Shown: positions 1-9,158 of the stretch, piece by piece | Layout of the letters: every line of letters begins with the position of its first letter | Position numbering within the stretch: position 1 is the stretch's first letter | Assembly: GCA_033763935.1 (NCBI GenBank) | Contig: JANRJO010000056.1 | Location: forward strand, 1-64,000 | Source: DALYJJ01 sp033763935 | Lineage (GTDB): Bacteria; Acidobacteriota; Terriglobia; Bryobacterales; Bryobacteraceae | Length of the DNA: 64,000 bases | Reading direction: 5' to 3' | Notes under the pieces: generated by a model | Seen by the model: only the letters and a program-made list of their open reading frames with translations | Databases searched by the model: none | Told to the model about the DNA's origin: nothing | Translations under genes and position numbers: made by a program

Positions 1-1145
1 CCCTCAGTAAGTTCGATGGGCGGCTCGAACGGGGCTTCGAGCCAGCGCCACAGGTCCCTATAAACGAACAGCTGCTGTCTCAATAGCGCAATCAGCCGGG
101 ACAGGCTCCAGTCGAAGCCGGACTGCAGTTGCAGGAACTTCACCGCCAGCAGCGCGATCAATGCTGTCCAGATTTGTGTCTTCAGGGCATTGGCGGTCGT
201 ACCCACGAAGGTCTTGATACGGAGGTTCTGCTTGAGCGCTTTGAACAGCAGTTCGATCTGCCATCGCTCCTTGTACACCCGCCGCCACCGTTGCCGCCGG
301 CAGTTCGAGGTGATTGGTCAGGAAGACCAGTTCGCGCTGACTGCCCTCGTCCCAGTAGCGGACGCGCCGGAGAAAGGGAGCGGTATCGGAGTCCGCCTGC
401 TTGTCCAGCACGATGATCTCGTCACCCCGCACGCCTTTTGCGTCCGCCGCCCGGCGTTCCACCACGATGTAGGCGGCATTGTCCTTCAGGCGGGTGACGA
501 AGTGCACGCCTTGCTCGGTCAACTGCTGAAACCACTCGTAATCGGTGTAGCCGCGGTCGAACACCAGCATCGCGCCGCGCTGCAGCTGCAGCCTGCGCGC
601 TACCTGGATTTCATGCACCTTGCCTTCGGTGATCACCGCGTAGCAGGGCAGGTAGCCGTCGTGGTCCAGCAGCAAATGCAGCTTGACAGCTCCCTTGGTG
701 GTCCGGAACCGCGCCCAGTCGCAGACCGAGGCGCACAGGTCGATGACTGTGGCATCGAGGCTGAGCAGTTTGCCGGGCAGCCCCAGCTTGCTACCCGCCC
801 TCGCCGCCCCGAGCCGCTTCTCTGGCACTGCGCCAGCAACTGCTGGAACACCGTCTCGAACAACTCCCACGGCCGGTGGCTGTTGGCGTACGCCAGCGTC
901 GAGCGCGCCGGCGCATCCGGCAGGCCCAGATGCCGCAGCTTGCCTTCGCTCGCCTGCAGGCCTTCGGTGATTTCACGCAGCGACTTTGCCTGTGCGAGCT
1001 GGCAGAACAGCATCGCGACCAGCTGTCCCCAACTGCTGAAGCCGCGCGCGTGCTGCTCGGCATGATGTTTCTCGACGGCTGCTTGGAAGCCGTCGCGCGG
1101 GATCAATCGCAGAATCTGGCTGAAGATGCTGCATACTCGTTTCAA
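1..1145 (-). pseudogene. IS4-family transposase (DUF4372 + DDE), frameshifted
   Basis: The N-terminal ~110 residues (from 1145 leftwards, starting MKRVCSIFSQILRLIPRDGF) look like the DUF4372 domain that precedes the DDE domain of many IS4 transposases. Reading must then shift frame near 800-850 to continue into LSLDATVIDLC, where the first catalytic Asp is expected, and through MLVFDRGYTDYEWF with the second. A second shift near 280-290 is needed to reach YKERWQIELLFKALK. This matches the IS4 Y-(2)-R-(3)-E-(6)-K signature exactly and supplies the catalytic Glu. The gene runs off the left edge. All catalytic parts are present, but two frame changes make it a pseudogene unless they are assembly errors. 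Confidence 0.85.
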
Positions 1146-1276
1146 GGTGAGGCCTCCGTGTAGTCGCTGAATTCGTTCTTGCCAGGAACCGAACCCACAC
1201 TACCAGAGGCTTCGCCTCAACCGATCGCGCTAATTTGGACACGAGTGATCCGCGACAATTCGACAAGACGTGCATT

Positions 1277-2511
1277 TCAGGCGGCCTTCCTGAAGACGAC
1301 GAATTCGGTCCTGGTCACCGCCATGCGCTGAGCCTTGAGTAGGAGGTATCTCAGGTTTTTGTAGCGCCGGCCGCGTCGCAGCAGGGTTTTGATGTTGCCA
1401 TTCACTGCTTCCACAACTCCCATCGGAACCTTCGTCCGGCAGTAGTTCAGGATGCCGTCAAGGTGGTTCAGCAGCATCTCAGCAAGCTTCTGGAACGGGC
1501 GCAGCCGCTGCCACCGGAGCTGGTCGATCCAGCGTTGCAGGTAATTCAGCATCGCGCCTTCATAGTGGTAATTCCAGAGCCGATCCAGACTTTCTTTGAG
1601 TAGATAAGCCTCGAGCAGTTTCCGGTTCAGCGCGAAGAGCTGGTTCAACTCCTGCCGCCTGCCAGCGGTCAGGTTCACCCATCGCGTCAACAGCAGCCAC
1701 CGCTTGCCTTTCACCAGACCGCGCAGGCGGCCGCCCTTACGGAAGAACTCGGAGCGCCGGACTTCGTCGATGGCCTTGTTGGCGTGCTGCATGATGTGGA
1801 ACTTGTCGTACACGATCTGGCACTGCGGCGCCCACTGCTCGATGCTAAGGCGGTGCGGCTCCCACATGTCCACGCACGCGGCCTCGATTTGCCGCTGCTG
1901 CCGCCGGTTCAGTTCCTTCTCAAAAAAGCTGTCCAGCGTCTCTTTCTTACGATCCGCGCCGAACCACAGCGGCTCGCCGGTCTCCAGATTGCTCGTCGCC
2001 GTAAGGAACTTCTGTTTCCTGCCGAGATGAATTTCATCGACGCCCAGCTGCCGCAACGCGGGCTTGTTTCGCTTTGCCGCCCACCGCTCGAGATAACGCA
2101 GATCAATGGCTCGCACCGTGCTCTCGGCGAGCCTGAACCGGCTGGCTACCTGCCGCGCCGACGCTCCCTCACATGCTTGTCCCACCGCCTCTTCGAAGCG
2201 TTTGCTGAAGGGCGCCTTGCTCGGAAGCTGGTCTACGCGCTCGATCCTCGGACCGCACTCTGGACAGCCCAGCCGATACAGTTCGATCACCACCGTCGTC
2301 CGGAACTCGAACACCGGCAGATCCCGCACTTCCCGCTCGCAGATCTCGTGAACCTCGTCACCCGGCGTCCGCAACCGGAACAGATTAGCTTCTTGTTCCC
2401 GCGCTTCCGCCGCACCCACAGCTTCATCGTCTTCGACTTCTCGTCGATGTCGTGGCGCCAGACTCGGTACCCCGGCCAGCCCAGCACTTTAGTCCAGTCG
2501 GTGTCTGTCAA
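1277..2511 (-). pseudogene. ISL3-family transposase, frameshifted
   Basis: The reading starting at 2511 (MTDTDWTKVLGWPGYRVW) contains the first half of the N-terminal zinc finger (CSGCG). It then loses frame near 2348-2360. The frame entered there continues with HEICEREVRDLPVFEF, the second zinc-finger half (CPECG) and the full ISL3 catalytic domain to the stop at 1277, including VDEIHLGRKQKF, the VDMWEP segment, VYDKFHIMQHAN and the C-terminal VEAVNGNIKTLLRRGRRYKN. Joining the two frames gives about 410 residues, normal for the family. A single missing base in a run around GTGACGAGG would explain the break. ISL3 elements are not known for programmed frameshifting, so I call it decayed. Confidence 0.85.
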
Positions 2512-2581
2512 ACCGAGCAGTGTACCGAAACACGCCGGTGCCGTCGTGCCGCGTCAAACCCGACCTCGGTCGAATTCCTGC

Positions 2582-2761
2582 TCAGAGCCGGAGAACGTAG
2601 GGATCGCACCGGACATCGAGGTGGAGATGGATCCGAAGGCGGTACGGGAGGGGCGTGATCCGCAGTTGGAGAAGGCGGTGGAGGTGTTGCTGGCGGAGTT
2701 GGAGAAGAATCCCGTCAGGGAGTTCAAGAGGCCGGCGTTCCCGAACTATCACAAGCGATAG
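2582..2761 (+). pseudogene. C-terminal remnant of tricorn-like S41 protease
   Basis: The last ~60 codons of an open frame read ENVGIAPDIEVEMDPKAV, then GRDPQLEKAVEVLLAEL, and end in a proline-rich PAFPNYHKR tail. This is how the C-terminal peptidase domain of tricorn-type/PDZ-containing S41 proteases ends (family knowledge). Upstream of ~2582 the same frame runs into antisense ISL3 sequence with no protease homology, so the gene has been cut by the insertion. No start codon or catalytic Ser/Lys is left. The frame ends at TAG 2759-2761, directly followed by a GC hairpin. Confidence 0.7.
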
Positions 2762-2779
2762 GGGCGCAGGGAGCGCCCC
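2761..2779. terminator. GC-rich hairpin between convergent genes
   Basis: GGGGCGC (2761-2767) pairs perfectly with GCGCCCC (2773-2779) around a 5-nt loop. It lies between the protease remnant and the convergent Stv-like gene. There is no T-tract on either strand, so its function as an intrinsic terminator is uncertain. Confidence 0.4.
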
Positions 2780-2791
2780 CGGGGGAAACGA

Positions 2792-3298
2792 CTAGATCCA
2801 ACTGAAGCCGCCGCCCGTCTGGTGAATACGGTACCGTCCGGGCTGGCTGGTGTCATGCCGGAAGTCGCCTGCGTTGAGGCCGTACTGGCGGCCGCCGACC
2901 TGGGAGAGGCCTAGGGTCTGGCAGGCGAGCCAATGGAACTCGACGCCGGGGAGTTGGCTGTCATTCCACAGTTTGAAGAGTTCGGAGAGCAGGAGGCCGC
3001 CAGGAGGAGAGGGCAGAAGAACGCAGTTGGAGTCGTTGCGCTTGGCGAGTGAGGCTTCGGACTTCTTGGTCCAGGAGTCATCCTGGGCTGAGAGCCGCAT
3101 ATCAGGGCAGGATTTGTACTCTTCGATCGTTCGATCGATGGTGTTGTACGTTCCTTCGAGAATCTGGTACTCCATACCGGTGATCAGATTCTTGGCGAAG
3201 TTCGTGTAGAAATGGATCTTACAGCCCTTAGGCACGTTCGTGTAGCCTTGGCTCGGTTTCCAGCCGCCGTGTCCGCTCAGAAAGACATGTTTTGCCAT
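2792..3298 (-). CDS. Stv-like putative adhesin-domain protein
   Basis: A 168-residue protein with no signal peptide or membrane segment. It opens with a hydrophobic strand and SGHGGW (His10), followed by VPKGCKIHFYT (residues 23-32) and a later strand ending HWLACQ (Cys126). The SGHGGW ... VPKGC..HFYT order matches my memory of small proteins labelled putative adhesin Stv domain; their biochemical role is not established. A strand-HG and strand-AC pattern is also reminiscent of clan CD (caspase-like) His/Cys dyads, but the ~115-residue spacing is longer than usual, so that is only a speculation. Local base composition is visibly less GC-rich than the flanks, suggesting transfer. It follows a small ORF by 53 bp on the same strand. 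Confidence 0.55.
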   Translation of the reverse strand: MAKHVFLSGHGGWKPSQGYTNVPKGCKIHFYTNFAKNLITGMEYQILEGTYNTIDRTIEEYKSCPDMRLSAQDDSWTKKSEASLAKRNDSNCVLLPSPPGGLLLSELFKLWNDSQLPGVEFHWLACQTLGLSQVGGRQYGLNAGDFRHDTSQPGRYRIHQTGGGFSWI

Positions 3299-3351
3299 AA
3301 GCGGGCCGATTGTATCATGACCCGCAGACGAATTGACAGCGATTGTAAACC

Positions 3352-3600
3352 TTAATACCGGGGATAGCCGGAGAAGCAGCAGCCGTGGACAATGGCAGGT
3401 TCGTCGGCGGGGGAGTCCTGCTGGTGGGAGGCGCTACGGGACCAGCGGCGGGACTCGTGGACGGAGAGGGTGAGCAGGTGAATTCCCTGCCCTGTAGGGT
3501 CGAGGCCAGCGGCGGCGGCGGTTTGCTGGGCATACCAGTTGGCGGCTGATTCGGCGTCGGTGACGGGGGCCGGGGGGGTCGGGTTGGCGTGAGGCTTCAT
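3352..3600 (-). CDS. Small hypothetical protein upstream of Stv-like gene
   Basis: An 82-residue frame with an ATG at 3600 preceded by a purine-rich GAGAAAGAAAG stretch that could serve as ribosome binding site. The product starts proline-rich and contains an amphipathic AESAANWYAQQTAAAAG segment, then a Ser/His-rich tail. I recognise no family. It reads in the same direction as the Stv-like gene 53 bp downstream and has a perfect palindrome in front of it, so the two may be one transcription unit. An overlapping alternative frame (3315-3533) is also open, so coding status is uncertain. Confidence 0.35.
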   Translation of the reverse strand: MKPHANPTPPAPVTDAESAANWYAQQTAAAAGLDPTGQGIHLLTLSVHESRRWSRSASHQQDSPADEPAIVHGCCFSGYPRY

Positions 3601-3637
3601 GTCGCTTTCTTTCTCTAGCCTTGAGACTCCCTCGGGA

Positions 3638-3649
3638 GTAACCGGTTAC
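3638..3649. promoter_or_regulatory. 12-bp perfect palindrome, candidate operator
   Basis: GTAACCGGTTAC is self-complementary over 12 bp. It lies 38 bp upstream of the small ORF starting at 3600 and downstream of the aldo/keto reductase stop. The AACCGGTT core is the kind of site bound by LacI-type dimers, but no regulator gene is adjacent. Confidence 0.35.
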
Positions 3650-3673
3650 GAAGTGTTCATGAAAGAAGTGGGA

Positions 3674-3687
3674 CGCCCCCGGGGGCG
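3674..3687. repeat. GC palindrome shared by both edges of the 2.8-3.6 kb module
   Basis: CGCCCCCGGGGGCG at 3674-3687 shares its first 12 bases with CGCCCCCGGGGG at 2774-2785, exactly 900 bp away. The two copies bracket the Stv-like gene and the small ORF. They may be ends of a small insertion or simply stem sequences of two terminators. Confidence 0.45.
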
Positions 3688-3699
3688 GAGGGCACCCTG

Positions 3700-4596
3700 T
3701 CAGACTTGACCGACCCAGTCGGGGCCGCTGCGTTCATGCCAACGGGTGCGGATGGCTTCGAAATCCTCGGCGGCAAGGGGCGGAGCGGCGAGCGCCTTAA
3801 CATTCTCGCGCCAGCGCTCTTCGCTCTTGGTGCCGGTGATGGCGACGGAGACGCCGGGCACGGCGAGGGTGAAACGCAAGGCGGCGTTCAAACCGGTAGC
3901 GACATCGCCAGTGAGGATAGGGTATTCGAGCTGCCGCAGGCGCTGCCAGTAGACATGATAGTAGCTGTTCGAAGGGCGCTCGCTGTACTTCCAGGCGGCG
4001 TTTGCGAGAGGACGTTTGGCGATGATACCCATGTTGCGTTTCACGGCTTCGGGAAGGGTGAGTTCGAGTGGCTCCTGGTCGGCGAGGTTGATGGAGGTTT
4101 GGAGCGTGTGGAAAACGCCGAGGTTAACTGCGGCGAGAGCGTCGGAGCCGTCGCCCGAGTAGCCGATGAAGCGGGTTTTGCCGGCGCGCTGAGCGTCCTG
4201 GAGGACGCGAACGACTTCGCCCTTCTCGAGCAGCGCGGCGGAGCAGCTGTGCAACTGAACGAGGTCGAGGTGGTCCGTGCGCAGGCGGGTAAGGCTGCGG
4301 TCGATGCTGGCTTCGAGCAGCGAACGGGACCAGTCGGGAGCGTCGATGCCGGAACTGTGCCCGCACTTGGTGAAAAGGAAGAACTTGTCGCGGCGTTTGA
4401 CGAGGGCGCGGCCGAGCATCTCCTCGCTGTCGCCGTAGCACTCGGCGGTATCGATGACATTGACGCCGTTGTCGGCGGCGGCGGCGACGATGCGGTCGAC
4501 GACGCCCTGGGCAGCAGACTCGTAACCGATCTCAGCACCTCCAAAACCAAGCACACTGACACGCAAACCGGTGCGCCCCAGCACTCGTTTTTCCAT
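3700..4596 (-). CDS. Aldo/keto reductase
   Basis: The 298-residue product starts MEKRVLGRTGLRVSVLGFGG, the standard N-terminus of the aldo/keto reductase family. It carries the catalytic tetrad Asp49, Tyr54 (DTAECYG), Lys77 (FTKCG) and His116 (VQLHS). It should be a cytoplasmic NADPH-dependent oxidoreductase on a TIM barrel; the substrate cannot be told. The frame stays open upstream to 5187, but that part is antisense to the neighbouring glycosidase and has no homology, so the ATG at 4596 is chosen. It is divergent from the glycosidase with a ~117-bp gap that probably holds both promoters. Confidence 0.93.
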   Translation of the reverse strand: MEKRVLGRTGLRVSVLGFGGAEIGYESAAQGVVDRIVAAAADNGVNVIDTAECYGDSEEMLGRALVKRRDKFFLFTKCGHSSGIDAPDWSRSLLEASIDRSLTRLRTDHLDLVQLHSCSAALLEKGEVVRVLQDAQRAGKTRFIGYSGDGSDALAAVNLGVFHTLQTSINLADQEPLELTLPEAVKRNMGIIAKRPLANAAWKYSERPSNSYYHVYWQRLRQLEYPILTGDVATGLNAALRFTLAVPGVSVAITGTKSEERWRENVKALAAPPLAAEDFEAIRTRWHERSGPDWVGQV

Positions 4597-4713
4597 TATT
4601 GTGTTTTCGCTCCTATCTCTCACTGTAAACGGCAAGAGGTTGGACGCAAGCGGGAGGGAGGGCGAACCGGGAAATGAAGAGGTGTTCACCTGCGTCCAAG
4701 GGAGCGGGAGCGT

Positions 4714-6051
4714 GTGCCTGAGCACGCTCCGGAAAGGAGGAGCGTCTCCATCTATCCGCATTGGGGATCGTTTGAGAGCACCAAAATCCACGGCAGCGGC
4801 GAGGACGTCCTGTCGACGACGCGGCACACGCAACGGTGGCGGCAGGACCTGGCGTTGCTGCGGGAGGCAGGGCTGCGGGAACTTCGCTACCCGGCGCCGT
4901 GGCATCGAGTGGAGCGGCTGCGGGGGGAGTACGACTTCCGATGGCTGGACGGTCCAATGGAGGAGATGCGGCGAACGGGAATGCGCCCGATCCTGGATCC
5001 GCTGCATCATACGTCGTTTCCGGACTGGCTGGAAGGCGGCTTTGCGAATCCGGCCTTCCCCGCGCTGTACGTTCGGTTTGTCGAACGGGTGGCGCAGCGG
5101 TATCCGTGGGTGACGGATTACACGGTCTTTAACGAGCCGCTGCCAACGACGTTGCTGTGCTCGTACACGGGTCACTGGTACCCGCACGGGAAGTCCGATC
5201 GAGAGTTCGTGTCTATGTCACTGCGCGTGTGCCGGGCGATCTGCGAAGTGACGGCCATGCTCATGCGTACGAACCCCCGGATTCGCTTCGTGCACATTGA
5301 CGCGTGCGAATCGCATAGCGCGATGGAGCGAGGCATCGAAGAGTGGGTAGAGTACGCGCAGCACAGGCGGTTCCTGCTGCATGACCTGGTTCTGGGGCGG
5401 GTGGACCGAGGCCATCCCTTGTATGGGTACTTGGTGCAGAACGGGGCTGCGGAGAGCGAACTGAGCCGGCTGCGGGATCAGCCGGCGAAGATCGATGTGT
5501 TGGGGCTGGACTACTATCCGCATTCCGAGATGGACTGGTTCTGGAGCGAGAAACGGAAGGGGCCCGACCGGGTACGGCCGGTGGAACGGCCACGCGGCTT
5601 TGCGGCGGTGGCGCGCGACTACACGGAGCGCTACCGGCTGCCGGTGGCGGTGGGGGAAACGAACGTACGGGGGACGGTGACGGACAGGCTGACGTGGCTG
5701 CGGCACATGGAGGAGCAGACGGCGGAACTGGCTGAATCGGGCGTGCCGGTGGAAGGGTTCTGCTGGTTTCCTTCGATTGACAGCACGGACTGGTGCCATC
5801 TGTGCGCACGCTGCACACACAGCGTGGACCCGCAGGGCATCTGGTGGCTGGATGCGGAGCGATGGGAGCGGCATCATTCGGAGCTCTCCGACTGCTACGC
5901 GGCGCTGGCGAAGGGGCAGCTGGAGATTTCCGATCTGCCGGCATACCGGCTGCAGGAGCCATTGGACCAGCTGCTTCGCGGATATGTCCGCAGCTTCATG
6001 TCGCACTGGAGCGGGTGGCTGGAGCCGCTGCCGGCGGAGCAGGTAGCCTGA
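4714..6051 (+). CDS. GH1-like family glycosidase
   Basis: A 445-residue protein with the pattern of clan GH-A retaining glycosidases. TVFNEPLPT holds the acid/base Glu as in the TFNEP motif of family 1, and PVAVGETNVRG late in the sequence is the likely nucleophile region (ETN in place of the usual ENG). LREAGLRELRYPAPWHRV matches the first barrel strand region where GH1 enzymes have RFSIxWxR. There is no signal peptide, so a cytoplasmic beta-glycosidase-like activity is inferred, but the divergence leaves the substrate open. The GTG at 4714 is used. A strong AAAGGAGG at 4734-4741 lies inside the frame without a usable start after it. The MATE gene follows 19 bp downstream. Confidence 0.75.
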   Translation: MPEHAPERRSVSIYPHWGSFESTKIHGSGEDVLSTTRHTQRWRQDLALLREAGLRELRYPAPWHRVERLRGEYDFRWLDGPMEEMRRTGMRPILDPLHHTSFPDWLEGGFANPAFPALYVRFVERVAQRYPWVTDYTVFNEPLPTTLLCSYTGHWYPHGKSDREFVSMSLRVCRAICEVTAMLMRTNPRIRFVHIDACESHSAMERGIEEWVEYAQHRRFLLHDLVLGRVDRGHPLYGYLVQNGAAESELSRLRDQPAKIDVLGLDYYPHSEMDWFWSEKRKGPDRVRPVERPRGFAAVARDYTERYRLPVAVGETNVRGTVTDRLTWLRHMEEQTAELAESGVPVEGFCWFPSIDSTDWCHLCARCTHSVDPQGIWWLDAERWERHHSELSDCYAALAKGQLEISDLPAYRLQEPLDQLLRGYVRSFMSHWSGWLEPLPAEQVA

Positions 6052-6070
6052 GGGCCGCATAATAGCAGGT

Positions 6071-7435
6071 GTGTCCTGGCTCGCGGCACTGAAACAAGAA
6101 GCGCGCCCGATGTTTTCGCTTGCGGCGCCTGTGGCGCTGGCGGAGATCGGTTGGAGCGCGATGTCGATGGTAGACACGCTGATGGTGGGGCGGCTGGGGG
6201 CGGAGGCAATCGGGGCCGTGGCGGTGGGATCGATGCTGCATTTCACCATCGCCATCCTCGGGATGGGAATACTGCTGGGCCTGGATACGCTGGTAGCGCA
6301 GGCCTACGGCGCGGGTCGACTGCGCGAGTGTCACCGGGCGCTGCTGCATGGCGTGTATGTGAGCCTGGTGCTGGCGCCGCTGCTGATGGCGGCGGTGTGG
6401 GCGGCCATTCCGCTGCTTGGCTGGATGGGGATTCACCGGGCGGTCTTGCCGGATGCGGTGGCCTATCTGAACGCGGAGAACTACAGCACGCTGCCGCTGC
6501 TGCTCTACGCGTCGTTCCGGCGGTATCTGCAGGCAATGAACGCTGTGCGGCCGGTGATGTTCGCGCTGGTGTCGGCGAACCTCGTGAACGCGTTCGGAAA
6601 CTGGGTATTCATCTACGGGCATTGGGGGGCGAGGGCGATGGGGCCGGAAGGCGCGGGTTGGGCGACGACCTGGGCGCGCGTGTATATGGCGGGAGTACTC
6701 ATCGCCTATGCGCTGTGGCATGACCGTGGGCACGCGTTGCGGCTGGCCAGTGTGGATCTGCGGCCCGATCCGGCGCTGTTCCGCAAACTTCTCGGGCTTG
6801 GTGTGCCAGCCGCCTTGCAGTTATGGCTGGAGGTGGGAGCGTTTGGGGCGGTGACGGCGCTGGCTGGCAAGTTCGAGCCGGCGGCACTGGCGGCGCACCA
6901 GATTGCGCTGAACATGGTGGGACTGACGTACATGGTTCCGCTCGGGATTTCTTCTGCGGCGGCGGTGCGGGTGGGACACGCGGTTGGGCGGGGGGACGCG
7001 CGCGCGGCGCGACGGTCGGGATGGACGGCGGTGTGCTTCGGAGGAGTGTTCATGTCGCTTACAGGCATGGTGCTGCTGCTGGCGCCGCGGCCGCTGCTGC
7101 GTCTCTTCACGAACGACGGGGCGGTTCTGGAGGCAGGCGCGGCAATCCTGTTCCTGTGCGCGCTGTTTCAGTTGTTCGATGGCCTGCAGGTGGTGACGAC
7201 GGGCGCACTGAGGGGCGCCGGCGACACGCGGACACCGATGCTCACGAACCTCCTGGGGCACTGGGCGGTGGGACTGCCGCTGGGCGCGGTGCTGGCGTTC
7301 AAGCTGCGAGCGGGCGTGGCTGGATTGTGGACGGGGTTGTCCCTGGCGCTGATTGTCGTGGGCACGGTGCTGCTGGTGGTATGGGCGCGCAGCGCACGAA
7401 AAGCGGTATGGCAGACTGTGGAGAGCGTGGCATGA
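6071..7435 (+). CDS. MATE family efflux transporter
   Basis: A 454-residue polytopic membrane protein with about twelve hydrophobic segments. Its N-terminus (PVALAEIGWSAMSMVDTLMV, then GRLGAEAIGAVA) and the matching second half (AALAAHQIALNMVGLTYMVP) are the pseudo-symmetric halves typical of NorM-type MATE exporters. Such pumps export cationic drugs or metabolites using Na+ or H+ gradients. A GTG at 6071 is the first usable start. The gene follows the GH1-like gene closely and its stop overlaps the next start by 4 bp (ATGA), so the coiled-coil protein downstream is probably co-translated. Confidence 0.95.
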   Translation: MSWLAALKQEARPMFSLAAPVALAEIGWSAMSMVDTLMVGRLGAEAIGAVAVGSMLHFTIAILGMGILLGLDTLVAQAYGAGRLRECHRALLHGVYVSLVLAPLLMAAVWAAIPLLGWMGIHRAVLPDAVAYLNAENYSTLPLLLYASFRRYLQAMNAVRPVMFALVSANLVNAFGNWVFIYGHWGARAMGPEGAGWATTWARVYMAGVLIAYALWHDRGHALRLASVDLRPDPALFRKLLGLGVPAALQLWLEVGAFGAVTALAGKFEPAALAAHQIALNMVGLTYMVPLGISSAAAVRVGHAVGRGDARAARRSGWTAVCFGGVFMSLTGMVLLLAPRPLLRLFTNDGAVLEAGAAILFLCALFQLFDGLQVVTTGALRGAGDTRTPMLTNLLGHWAVGLPLGAVLAFKLRAGVAGLWTGLSLALIVVGTVLLVVWARSARKAVWQTVESVA

Positions 7436-7869
7436 GCGACCTGGAATCGATTGCCAGACGACTGGAGCGCATCGAGCAGTCCGAGCAGGAGAAGAACGAA
7501 GCCCTCGAGCAGGTGCGCGAGATGGTGACGGGGTTGACGGGTTCGGTGGAGAAGATCACGTCATCGCTGACGCACATGACGGAATCGTTTGCGCAGGTGA
7601 CGGATTCGATGAGCGGGCTGACGGACCTGGTGCTGCGGGTGACGGAGTCATTGGGGGAGGTGACGGGATCGGTAATGCGCACCACGCAGTCGCTGGGGCG
7701 GGTGACGGACTCGGTCACATCGATGACGGAGGCGGTGGCGCAACTGACGCAGAAAGTGGTGGGGCTGAGCGAACAGTTGCGGGAGACGCGGGACGGGCAG
7801 AAGTACGCGGAGGAGCGGCTGGACGCACTGATCGGGATCGTGGACGAGATGATGCGCCGGCGGCAGTAA
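7432..7869 (+). CDS. Heptad-repeat coiled-coil protein, coupled to MATE pump
   Basis: A 145-residue hydrophilic protein. Residues 1-30 look helical and charged. Residues 31-121 are thirteen consecutive 7-residue units of the form S-[hydrophobic]-x-x-[hydrophobic]-T-x (for example SFAQVTD, SMSGLTD, SLGEVTG, SLGRVTD), visible in DNA as imperfect 21-bp repeats ending TGACG. The tail is charged. Such a regular pattern predicts a long parallel coiled coil with a threonine-lined face. There is no signal or membrane segment. The ATG overlaps the MATE stop (ATGA), so the protein may be made with the transporter. I know of no named family; a distant similarity to methyl-accepting or tropomyosin-like helices would be expected from composition alone. 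Confidence 0.85.
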   Translation: MSDLESIARRLERIEQSEQEKNEALEQVREMVTGLTGSVEKITSSLTHMTESFAQVTDSMSGLTDLVLRVTESLGEVTGSVMRTTQSLGRVTDSVTSMTEAVAQLTQKVVGLSEQLRETRDGQKYAEERLDALIGIVDEMMRRRQ

Positions 7870-7934
7870 CTTCATTCGAGGGAGTGCCGGGGAATGAGCG
7901 GCCCGCGCCGCACGGACACGGGCCGCGAGTAGGG

Positions 7935-9104
<1,170 letters not shown>

Positions 9105-9158
9105 AGATCCTCGGTTGATTTTGGGAGAACCTTTGATCGTATCATCGGAGGCATGGAG

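Larger units (their letters stand above)
1..2581. mobile_element. Two adjacent decayed insertion sequences
   Basis: Two leftward transposase genes of different families (IS4-type at the window edge, ISL3-type next to it) lie head to tail and run up against the 3' end of a protease gene on the other strand. Both transposases carry frameshifts, so neither is expected to move by itself. I could not identify convincing terminal inverted repeats or target duplications. The right boundary near 2581 is therefore inferred from where the protease homology begins, and the left boundary lies outside the window. Confidence 0.7.

Noticed and set aside
1146..1276. Terminal inverted repeats of the two IS elements
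   Set aside because: I compared the ends by eye and found no convincing matched repeats, so element boundaries are left approximate.
2340..2365. Programmed frameshift in the ISL3 transposase
   Set aside because: There is no slippery A-run or stimulatory structure, and ISL3 elements normally encode the transposase in one frame.
2792..3298. Firm caspase-like protease call for the Stv-like protein
   Set aside because: The His-Cys spacing of about 115 residues is too long for typical clan CD enzymes and other motifs are absent, so it is kept only as a hypothesis.
4597..5187. Long N-terminal extension of the aldo/keto reductase frame
   Set aside because: It is antisense to the GH1-like gene, arginine/proline-rich and without homology, while the family N-terminus MEKRVLGRTGL begins at 4596.
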